DNA of 47,959 nucleotides from positions 1 through 47,959 of the forward strand of contig CACHTQ010000007.1 of assembly GCA_902582845.1 (NCBI GenBank), written 5' to 3'. The notes under the pieces are model-generated. The model ran no database searches and had not been told where the DNA came from. It saw nothing but the letters and a program-made list of their open reading frames with translations. Positions within the stretch are counted from its first letter, which is position 1. Every line of letters begins with the position of its first letter. The DNA comes from an uncultured Pelagibacteraceae bacterium. Lineage in GTDB: Bacteria > Pseudomonadota > Alphaproteobacteria > Pelagibacterales > Pelagibacteraceae. A program made the translations under genes and the position numbers. This document shows, one piece after another, positions 1 through 5,565 of this stretch.

Positions 1-282
1 GATATCATTAGGAAATTCATTTAATGGTTTTAGTTTTTTACAAACTGAACATTGAAGTTTGTTATTTTTGAACTTTTTACGGTACACCGAGGTTTTGAAA
101 ATAAGACCTTCACGTTCGGTTTCTTTTCTAGTTAAAATTTTTACCTTATTTTTTTTTCCTTCACCTCTAAAATCTTTTTTTGTCCAAGTAGGATGATTAT
201 CAATTATTTTTTGGATCTCTTCATTACTACGTAATATCCACTGATTATGACCTTTTGGATTTCTATTAAAATTTTTTTTCAA
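1..282 (-). CDS. Small basic CxxC protein, C-terminally cut by window edge
   Basis: This minus-strand frame is open for 94 codons and runs off the left edge, so the C-terminus is missing. It is rich in Lys, Arg and Asn and contains a CSVCKKLKPLNEF segment. A CxxC followed by a Lys-rich turn and P-x-x-E-F resembles the zinc-knuckle motif seen in small phage or HNH-associated proteins; I cannot name a family. The best start is a TTG at 282, one nucleotide after the stop of the upstream 59-aa gene, because an in-frame stop lies just before it. It is the seventh gene of a tightly packed minus-strand operon, which supports translation by coupling. Function is unknown; the CxxC suggests zinc or nucleic-acid binding (inference). 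Confidence 0.55.
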   Translation of the reverse strand, partial: MKKNFNRNPKGHNQWILRSNEEIQKIIDNHPTWTKKDFRGEGKKNKVKILTRKETEREGLIFKTSVYRKKFKNNKLQCSVCKKLKPLNEFPNDI

Positions 283-283
283 A

Positions 284-463
284 TTATTCTATCAAATCTT
301 TCCAACTTTTTTCAGTTTCAGATTTAGGGTTGCTATTATTTGTATTATTATCTTTTTCTTTTTTCATTTCTTTGTAGAGATTGATAAAATCTTGTCTGGA
401 ACCTTTTTTCTTTCCCATTTCCCTAAATTTATTTGTCCATTTGTTTCTATTTTTTTTATCCAT
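284..463 (-). CDS. Small Lys/Asn-rich protein, 59 aa, unknown
   Basis: This is a 59-codon minus-strand frame starting with ATG at 463, four nucleotides after the DUF2130 stop, and ending at 284 next to the following gene. The product is highly charged (starts MDKKNRNKWTNKFREMGKKK) and has no membrane segment or signal peptide. Its spacing of 4 nt upstream and 1 nt downstream fits the coupled architecture of the operon, the main argument that it is real. I do not recognise a family. A role as a nucleic-acid-binding accessory to the adjacent nuclease-type genes is possible, but this rests only on charge and context. Confidence 0.5.
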   Translation of the reverse strand: MDKKNRNKWTNKFREMGKKKGSRQDFINLYKEMKKEKDNNTNNSNPKSETEKSWKDLIE

Positions 464-467
464 TTTA

Positions 468-1547
468 TTATTTATTCCACTTATCTAGAAATGCTGAAAT
501 ACCAATTTTTTCAATTTCCTTGAAAAACTCTTCTAAACTATCATCCATTTGCTCATCTAATTCGATTGCATCGTTTAAATTTTGAACAGTTAATTTCATT
601 TTTTTTCTTTTTTTCTCAGAAATATTTATTTTTTGCATGATAAGATTTTTAACGATCGGACCATCTAAAAATTCTATTGCTGAAACTGCATTTTCTTTTT
701 TATCACCTCTTTGTTTGTCGATCAAAACATGAGCCCATCTTTGTGTTGTGGCAAGATTTTTTAAAGTTGGAAAATCATATTTACAAATAAAAATATTTCC
801 TTCGTGATGCCATGATGCATCTTTTGGAAAATCTTTAGGTGTTGATCTAGTAAATATAATTCCAATGTCAGATTTTGAGTCTTTCATGTCAGATTGTAGT
901 TTTTTTTTCCAATCATTACTCCAATTCTTTGTATTTTTTCTCTCATACAAAATTTTACAGACTGTTCTATCATTTTCTATTACTTCATGAAGCCAATCTC
1001 CTCCGGGAACACCCTTTGCGTACTCTTTTATTTTATCATTTTTATCTTTAAATATTTTTTTTAAATAATCTCCTAGTGAAATTTCTGCACCAGATCCTTG
1101 ATCTACAGTAGTTCCTTGATTTGCAGTTTGACTTAAGGTCTGTATTTGATTTTTTAATCTAGTCTTTTCTAAATCCCATTTATTTTTCTCCTCGCTATGT
1201 TTATTAAATTGATCTTCTCGATCTTTTTTGATCGCATTTTCTAACAAACCTTCGTAATGTTCTTTATTTGAAGCTCTGTCAGCTTCAACAGCTTTTTTAA
1301 TTTCAGCTTTTTTTTCTGCATCATTTTTTTTATTTTTTTCCTCTAGTTCTTGGATTTTATCAAGATTAGCTTTATTTTTTTTTTCTTCTTCATCTCTTAG
1401 AGTTTGTTTAAATTTGTCGAGATCAGCTTTATTTTTTTGTCTTTCTTCATCTCCAATTTTTTTTTTATGTTTCTCAAGATTTTGCTTAATAGCATCCTCC
1501 ATTGGAAACTCTGCATCACATACTGGACACGTTACTTTTTCATCCAT
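468..1547 (-). CDS. DUF2130 family protein, coiled coil with nuclease-like C-terminal domain
   Basis: This 359-aa protein starts at an ATG at 1547, directly after the stop of the PD-(D/E)XK nuclease gene. Residues 7-10 form an N-terminal CPVC knuckle. Residues about 20-140 are Lys/Glu-rich with long coiled-coil character, and the rest is a globular C-terminal domain. That domain holds the DUF2130 hallmark: GGDWLHEV (D184), then CKILYERKNTKNWSNDW (E202, K204), then a hydrophobic strand GIIFTR. The D...E-x-K arrangement followed by W...W/K-L is what a PD-(D/E)XK nuclease core would look like; this fold assignment is an inference. Family members are usually about 400 aa, so this copy is slightly short. 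It is the fifth gene of a seven-gene operon next to a second predicted nuclease. Substrate and role are unknown; a DNA-processing or defence role is plausible. Confidence 0.8.
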   Translation of the reverse strand: MDEKVTCPVCDAEFPMEDAIKQNLEKHKKKIGDEERQKNKADLDKFKQTLRDEEEKKNKANLDKIQELEEKNKKNDAEKKAEIKKAVEADRASNKEHYEGLLENAIKKDREDQFNKHSEEKNKWDLEKTRLKNQIQTLSQTANQGTTVDQGSGAEISLGDYLKKIFKDKNDKIKEYAKGVPGGDWLHEVIENDRTVCKILYERKNTKNWSNDWKKKLQSDMKDSKSDIGIIFTRSTPKDFPKDASWHHEGNIFICKYDFPTLKNLATTQRWAHVLIDKQRGDKKENAVSAIEFLDGPIVKNLIMQKINISEKKRKKMKLTVQNLNDAIELDEQMDDSLEEFFKEIEKIGISAFLDKWNK

Positions 1548-2261
1548 TTATATTCCTGTTGTTTTTTTTTCGTTATACCATCTACAATTATCACAATCAC
1601 TACCTGAATTCGGCATTTTTTCAGAGTCTAAACATGCTTTTAAGTCAACTAAAGTATCCTCGATATAATCTGTCTTTAATTTATAGGGTAATAATGTTGT
1701 TTTAAAATTGACTTTTTTGTTAAATGTTTTTTGACTTTCATCTTGAGCATTACAAATCAACCAATAACCAGTATCATGAACTTTAAAGTCATTAAGTTTT
1801 AAAAGATATGCATAAAAATCAAGCTGCCTTAAATAGGATTTATGATAGTGTTTATCTGATGAATTATAATCTTCTAATTTTTTATTAGACGTAGCCTTAT
1901 AATCTAAAACAACTATTTCATTGGTATCTTTGTTTAACCACAAATCGTCTAAAGCACCAAATATTTCTATACCTGTTTTTTTTGATTTAGCCCTAACACC
2001 ACTTCTATTAAACCTATATTTTTTTAAAGTTTCTGGATCAAGACCATTATAAGGAACAAAGTTTAAATTATATTCTTTGAATATTGGATGAGGTTCACCT
2101 TTTGCTCGCAATTCATCAAATTCTTCTTTTAATAAGGCGTCTACTCTAGAATTAATTGGATGACCTGGAGTATCTGGAGGCTTGATTTGATGTTTTTCTA
2201 AAAGATAAAAACACAAAGGACATTTTATAAAGCTATCCCACTTAGATCTACTTATTGCCAT
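1548..2261 (-). CDS. PD-(D/E)XK (RecB/Cas4-like) nuclease with predicted Fe-S cluster
   Basis: This 237-aa protein has a full RecB-family nuclease signature: GALDDLW (D105/D106), VVLDYKATS (D120, K122) and RQLDFYAY, the Q-x3-Y motif (Q146, Y150). Two CxxC pairs bracket the core, C14/C17 (KCPLC) and C223/C226 (SDCDNC). This is the arrangement Cas4 and AddB-type nucleases use to ligate a 4Fe-4S cluster, so a metal cluster is likely here (inference). No helicase domain is fused. The start overlaps the end of the preceding 108-aa gene by 14 nt, and the stop abuts the DUF2130 ATG. Stand-alone proteins of this layout (SRSKWDxFxxCPxCFYL start) occur in many small-genome bacteria. A biochemical role in end resection or restriction is inferred from the family. 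No cas1, cas2 or CRISPR array is present. Confidence 0.85.
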   Translation of the reverse strand: MAISRSKWDSFIKCPLCFYLLEKHQIKPPDTPGHPINSRVDALLKEEFDELRAKGEPHPIFKEYNLNFVPYNGLDPETLKKYRFNRSGVRAKSKKTGIEIFGALDDLWLNKDTNEIVVLDYKATSNKKLEDYNSSDKHYHKSYLRQLDFYAYLLKLNDFKVHDTGYWLICNAQDESQKTFNKKVNFKTTLLPYKLKTDYIEDTLVDLKACLDSEKMPNSGSDCDNCRWYNEKKTTGI

Positions 2262-2574
2262 AAGTTCTCCAATTTTTATTCTCTTTTAATTTTTTTGATA
2301 AAACTGCTTCTTTTAACTTTTCTGATAAAACTACCATCTCGATCTCATTTTTTTTGTACTCATGTCTTATCCTTAAGTACCTAGCTAATCTCAACAGATT
2401 ATATGGTAAAAAATATATGTTTAAAACAAGTTTCAAAACAGGCCTTGTTTTGTAAAATTCTTTATCAGCTTGTTTTGTAATTTCCTTGTTAGCTAAATAC
2501 ATGTCAATATCATGTTTCCAGCTTTTACAGTAAGTTAGACGATCTTTAAGTTTATTTTTAAAATAGTTATTCAT
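2248..2574 (-). CDS. Conserved-looking hypothetical protein, 108 aa
   Basis: This is a basic protein of 108 aa. I start it at the ATG at 2574 (MNNYFKNKLK) rather than the upstream alternative at 2604. The 2574 ATG overlaps the stop of the preceding 53-aa gene as ATGA, a classic coupling junction. It has a hydrophobic, aromatic middle (YFLPYNLLRLARYL) and a C-terminal Lys/Glu-rich helix with two near-repeats (LSEKLKEAVLSKKLKE). No signal peptide is visible. I do not recognise a family. It lies directly upstream of the Cas4-like nuclease and overlaps its start by 14 nt, so the two products are probably made in a fixed ratio and may act together. Confidence 0.6.
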   Translation of the reverse strand: MNNYFKNKLKDRLTYCKSWKHDIDMYLANKEITKQADKEFYKTRPVLKLVLNIYFLPYNLLRLARYLRIRHEYKKNEIEMVVLSEKLKEAVLSKKLKENKNWRTYGNK

Positions 2575-2732
2575 TTTACATACCTCGCAATTTGTTTGTA
2601 GCATTGTGGTTTGACTGCAGATTTACCTATGATTTTTACTTTTTCATTTTTAAAATAGTAAATCCAATAATAGTGTTGATCATTTTCTTCATCAAAAACT
2701 TCCTCTATCCTAATTTCTGTTATTTTATCCAT
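2571..2732 (-). CDS. Small hypothetical protein, 53 aa, translationally coupled
   Basis: This is a 53-codon frame with an ATG at 2732-2730 that overlaps the preceding stop as TAATG, and a TGA at 2573-2571 that overlaps the next ATG as ATGA. Both ends are coupled, strong evidence for a real gene despite its size. The product begins MDKITEIRIEEVFDEENDQ and continues with alternating hydrophobic and aromatic residues (YYWIYYF) and a basic C-terminus. The pattern suggests a small all-beta or beta-hairpin protein, but no family is recognised. Its place between two other unknown small genes and upstream of two predicted nucleases suggests an accessory subunit or inhibitor (inference only). Confidence 0.6.
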   Translation of the reverse strand: MDKITEIRIEEVFDEENDQHYYWIYYFKNEKVKIIGKSAVKPQCYKQIARYVK

Positions 2733-3001
2733 TAATGAAGAACCCTTTCTTTTTGAATTAATTCAAAATAAATACGATAAAAAGCTAAACGTGATTTTCT
2801 CATAAAATCATCCCACTCTTTATCGGTGTTAGTGTTTAACCAGGGTAGTTCAGATTCTTTAAGATTAAATAATTCAATAAAAACTCTATCAATTGAACTT
2901 AGTAACTTACCGATATCTTTCTCGCCTTGAACAGCTATTAAGTTAATAAGCTTTTCGTGATCTGTGAGCGATTTTATCTTTCTTGATTTTTTGACCTTCA
3001 T
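2732..3001 (-). CDS. Hypothetical protein, 89 aa, first gene of the coupled operon
   Basis: I start this gene at the ATG at 3001 (MKVKKSRKIK), not at the TTG at 3028, because AAAGG lies 5-6 nt upstream of the ATG as a good ribosome-binding site. The 89-aa product has a very basic N-terminus followed by an amphipathic helical body (LLSSIDRVFIELFNL) and a conserved-looking WDDFMRKSRLAFYRIYFEL segment. No domain is recognised. It is the promoter-proximal gene of the seven-gene minus-strand operon and follows a 270-nt structured leader. A DNA-binding or regulatory role would fit its charge and position but is not shown. Confidence 0.65.
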   Translation of the reverse strand: MKVKKSRKIKSLTDHEKLINLIAVQGEKDIGKLLSSIDRVFIELFNLKESELPWLNTNTDKEWDDFMRKSRLAFYRIYFELIQKERVLH

Positions 3002-3314
3002 ATTTACCTTTCTGAACGTTAAGCTCAAAAAAGATAAATCTGTCTATTTTACTGACCATATATATTTTACCATTTAGAACTCTCGTTCTTTATTGTTAGT
3101 TTTAGGTAAAAAGATTTATAGATTGTATGCACCTATTCTTTTTAAGTCTCAGATAAAACTTAAGTTTTACCTCTTAAAAAGTCGGCAATGCATTGAAGGC
3201 AGGAAATATACACTGGTCAGTAAAGTTTATGTATATATCTTGCCTTCAACAAACATTTAAACCTTACCTAAGCTTATTATACTAAATTTTGAATTTTTTT
3301 CAATAATCGAAAAT
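3002..3314 (-). other. Structured 5' leader and intergenic region with strong hairpins
   Basis: No protein gene is supported in these 313 nt, which hold the promoter (3276-3303) and the leader of the downstream operon. Four structures are visible on the minus strand. (1) A 20-bp hairpin pairs 3249-3230 with 3212-3193 with two mismatches and a 17-nt loop. (2) A nested hairpin pairs 3181-3173 with 3146-3138 (9 bp, perfect) around a perfect 16-bp palindrome at 3154-3169. (3) A short hairpin at about 3087-3074 has a GAGA tetraloop (AGAAC-GAGA-GTTCT). (4) The 11-nt loop segment of hairpin 1 (3224-3214) is perfectly complementary to 3058-3048, about 50 nt before the first start codon, so a pseudoknot is possible. 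TTAGGTAA (3274-3267) can also pair with TTACCTAA near 3110-3103. I recognise no known riboswitch family. Confidence 0.6.
3276..3303 (-). promoter_or_regulatory. Near-consensus sigma-70 promoter for the small-gene/nuclease operon
   Basis: Reading the minus strand, TTGAAA (3303-3298) is followed by a 16-nt spacer and TATAAT (3281-3276). The -35 box matches consensus at five of six positions and the -10 box is perfect. Transcription would start near 3269, giving a leader of about 268 nt before the ATG at 3001. The hairpin region starts about 20 nt into the transcript. Confidence 0.6.
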
Positions 3315-3488
3315 TTATTTTTTATTTTTAATCTTAAATCCATTTTTTTCTAAGACTTTTATTAAATTCTTTAGCCTTTCATCTCTCGGAGTGTTTTGAT
3401 CTCCGATGCTTTCAAAAAATATAGGTTTTAAACCTTTTTTTTCTTTTGATTTAAAAAAGTCTCTTATTGATTGTATTTTTAGTTTCAT
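3315..3488 (-). CDS. Small hypothetical protein, 57 aa
   Basis: The frame begins with ATG at 3488 preceded by AAAGGAG four to five nucleotides upstream, a strong ribosome-binding site for this otherwise SD-poor genome. It ends at 3315, just upstream of the operon promoter. The product starts MKLKIQSIRDFFKSKEKKG and contains a GDQNTPRDERLKNLIKVLEK segment predicted to be helical. It is basic and soluble, with no signal peptide. I recognise no family. It is read in the same direction as the downstream operon but has its own upstream region, so it could be a separately transcribed regulator or toxin/antitoxin-sized protein; that is speculation from size and place. Confidence 0.55.
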   Translation of the reverse strand: MKLKIQSIRDFFKSKEKKGLKPIFFESIGDQNTPRDERLKNLIKVLEKNGFKIKNKK

Positions 3489-3635
3489 GTTTCTCCTTTA
3501 GCGTTTTATTTTAAGTCCTAGCAAGTAGAGTTATGTTCTAAATCAGGACTAAATAATCCTATCATACTTAAGACATAATTAAAAATTATATTATTAATTG
3601 TTAATCAATCTTCTTAATTTAAATACTTTAAAAAT
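3489..3635. promoter_or_regulatory. Divergent intergenic region with inverted half-sites
   Basis: These 147 nt separate the leftward 57-aa gene from the rightward 112-aa gene and must carry promoters for both. I see AGTCCT near 3514 and AGGACT near 3546 as an inverted pair. The right half-site is followed by a related ATCCT about 10 nt on, so a dimeric regulator could bind. The very AT-rich segment after 3570 offers several weak -10-like hexamers, none with a convincing -35. Confidence 0.25.
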
Positions 3636-3974
3636 ATGCAGCAATTAGAGCTGTTTGATTACAGAAAAGATTATCTTTTTGATAATAAAAATCAGGTTGC
3701 TCACTGGTACGATATCCTTAAAGAAACTGAAGACACTATTAGTTATGCAGAACACATCGACCCTAATAAAGGCTATGCAATAGCAGGTATGGAATATGAG
3801 GAATATGTGGATGTGAAAAAAGATAGGTTGAAAGGACTGACTTATGATCAAATCCTCAAATATTTAAAAAGTACTAAAAAAGAGGACAGGCTTAAAAAAT
3901 ATAAAGCATTACTAAAATTTAGAAATATTCCTTTTGAAGCTGATTTATTTACCTGGCATAATGAGGATATCTAA
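3636..3974 (+). CDS. Hypothetical protein, 112 aa, upstream of the ATPase/Z1 pair
   Basis: This 112-aa acidic/basic mixed protein starts MQQLELFDYRKDYLFDNKNQ and contains a helical C-terminal half (LTYDQILKYLKSTKKEDRLKKY). The start resembles the QLELF-type short linear motifs by which several DNA-repair and phage proteins bind the replication clamp; here that is only a textual resemblance. It has no membrane segment or recognised domain. It lies 61 nt upstream of the GHKL ATPase on the same strand and is probably the first gene of that defence operon. A small regulator or adaptor is a reasonable guess. Confidence 0.6.
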   Translation: MQQLELFDYRKDYLFDNKNQVAHWYDILKETEDTISYAEHIDPNKGYAIAGMEYEEYVDVKKDRLKGLTYDQILKYLKSTKKEDRLKKYKALLKFRNIPFEADLFTWHNEDI

Positions 3975-4035
3975 AGATCTAATTTAAAAATATTTCCTTT
4001 TTTAAAAAATCATAATAAGTTAAATCTATAAATTT

Positions 4036-5565
4036 ATGGAAAATGAAAAATTAGATATAACCCCCACTGTTGGTCTATTAGCTCTTTTAAAAAATATGCG
4101 CTACACTGAATGGTATGCGCTTGGTGAATTTGTAGATAATTCAATTCAAAGTTATAGGTTAAATAAAAAATTTTTAAAAAAATTAGATCCACTTTATAAA
4201 TTAAAAATTAAAATAGATATTTTTAGTAATGAAATCACAATCAGAGATAACGCAGCTGGTATCGGATACGATAGATATGCAGCTGCATTCGAAACTGGAA
4301 AACCGCCCCCTGATAGTACAGGTCTATCTGAGTTTGGTGTAGGAATGAAAATAGCTGCATGCTGGTTTGCAGATAAATGGAAAGTACATACTAAAGCAAT
4401 AGGTGAAACAGCTTATAGATTAGTAGAATTTGATATAAATAGAATTAGGGAGAGAAATATTACCACTCTTGATGTTTTAAGATCTCCAGCAAAATTAAAT
4501 ACTCATTATACTATTGTTACGTTGAATAAATTAAATCATAAACCAAAAACAACAACTATAACTAAAATTAAAGAACATCTAGCCTCAATGTATAGACATC
4601 TTATTAATAAAGCTGAAATTGACATTATTGTAGATCACAAAAGCCTTCGTTATGAAAAACCAAAAATAAGGACATCTGGCTATTATAAAGAATGGGAGGA
4701 TGGAATAGTGAAGAAACCAAAACCGATAAAATGGTATAAAGAATTTAAATTTGATTTTGATGATATGCCTATTAATGGCTTTGTGGCTATGAGAGAAAAA
4801 GGCCGAGTTAAACAACCTGGATTTTCTTTATTTAGAAGAGGTAGACTAATAACTGGCACTGAAGAAAATCCTTTTAAGCCTGAAAAAATTTTTGGCCAAA
4901 GTAATGATAGAAGGCAACAAGTTATTTTTGGTGAAATTCACATGGATGATATGCCGGTAGCTTTTTCAAAGAATGATTTTGTATGGGATGAAGTTAAAAA
5001 AAATAAATTTATCGCAAAATTACATGAAGCTATACAATTTATGGATAAAAAAAAATCAATAGATTTTATAAAACAATCAAGACATTGGTCTGAAGATCTT
5101 GAGAGAGACGATATTAGAGAAGAGTCAAAAAAAGGATTAGAACAGGTAGAAAAATTTACTGCAAGGGGGTTAGAAAAAGCTACTGATCAACTTAGTAAAG
5201 TTACACCTCTAACAAAAAAACACGAGATTGCTAAAGAGAGAGAAAAAGGCCGTCCATTCCCAGTAAATTATTTGGGTAAAGAATATCAAGTTCAGTTTAC
5301 TTATGAATATGACCCTAATGCTGCAGATTTATATGATATTCAAGTTTCAAGTGATAAAAAAAAAATTGATATATTTTTGAATTTAAAACATACTTTCGCA
5401 AGTAGATTTTTTACTACCTCAAACGAAAGAAATGGGTTTACAATTTTCATTGCATATCTCGCTGTATGTGAAGTTCATTTGGTAAGCAAAGAAGGAGTTA
5501 AAGATGTGTCCATGATAAGAAATAGACTAAATCAAATTTGCCAAAACATACCTCCAAGAACATGA
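4036..5565 (+). CDS. GHKL (Hsp90/MutL/MORC-like) ATPase of Z1 restriction-type system
   Basis: This 509-aa protein carries a clear GHKL ATP-binding fold at its N-terminus: GEFVDNSIQS (E31, D34, N35; N box), RDNAAGIG (residues 70-77; G1 box) and LSEFGVGMKIA (97-107; G2 box). Residues about 100-330 continue the ATPase/transducer region. Residues about 340-400 look coiled-coil (EDLERDDIREESKKGLEQVE), followed by a small C-terminal domain. Published comparative genomics links such MutL/MORC-like ATPases with Z1 helicases and cytosine methylases in restriction-modification operons. The protein likely acts in the cytoplasm as an ATP-gated clamp on DNA (family inference). Its stop overlaps the Z1 start as ATGA, so the two are translated together. 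Confidence 0.88.
   Translation: MENEKLDITPTVGLLALLKNMRYTEWYALGEFVDNSIQSYRLNKKFLKKLDPLYKLKIKIDIFSNEITIRDNAAGIGYDRYAAAFETGKPPPDSTGLSEFGVGMKIAACWFADKWKVHTKAIGETAYRLVEFDINRIRERNITTLDVLRSPAKLNTHYTIVTLNKLNHKPKTTTITKIKEHLASMYRHLINKAEIDIIVDHKSLRYEKPKIRTSGYYKEWEDGIVKKPKPIKWYKEFKFDFDDMPINGFVAMREKGRVKQPGFSLFRRGRLITGTEENPFKPEKIFGQSNDRRQQVIFGEIHMDDMPVAFSKNDFVWDEVKKNKFIAKLHEAIQFMDKKKSIDFIKQSRHWSEDLERDDIREESKKGLEQVEKFTARGLEKATDQLSKVTPLTKKHEIAKEREKGRPFPVNYLGKEYQVQFTYEYDPNAADLYDIQVSSDKKKIDIFLNLKHTFASRFFTTSNERNGFTIFIAYLAVCEVHLVSKEGVKDVSMIRNRLNQICQNIPPRT

Noticed and set aside
1404..1705. Plus-strand Phe/Ile/Ser-rich frames over the DUF2130 and nuclease genes
   Set aside because: They mirror Lys/Glu-rich minus-strand coding sequence and have no ribosome-binding sites or coupling.
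1548..2261. CRISPR-associated Cas4
   Set aside because: The fold and cysteines are Cas4-like, but no cas1, cas2, effector gene or repeat-spacer array is present.
2574..3028. Upstream starts at 3028 (TTG) and 2604 for the 89-aa and 108-aa genes
   Set aside because: The ATG at 3001 has a good ribosome-binding site, and the ATG at 2574 overlaps the upstream stop as ATGA; the longer forms add unconserved residues.
3193..3249. Integron attC site
   Set aside because: The inverted repeat lacks the RYYYAAC and GTTRRRY boxes and there is no integron integrase or cassette array.
3002..3314. Retron-like non-coding RNA (closing stem plus long hairpin)
   Set aside because: The pairing of the ends resembles an a1/a2 stem, but the long hairpin is at the 5' side, and no reverse transcriptase gene occurs in the window.
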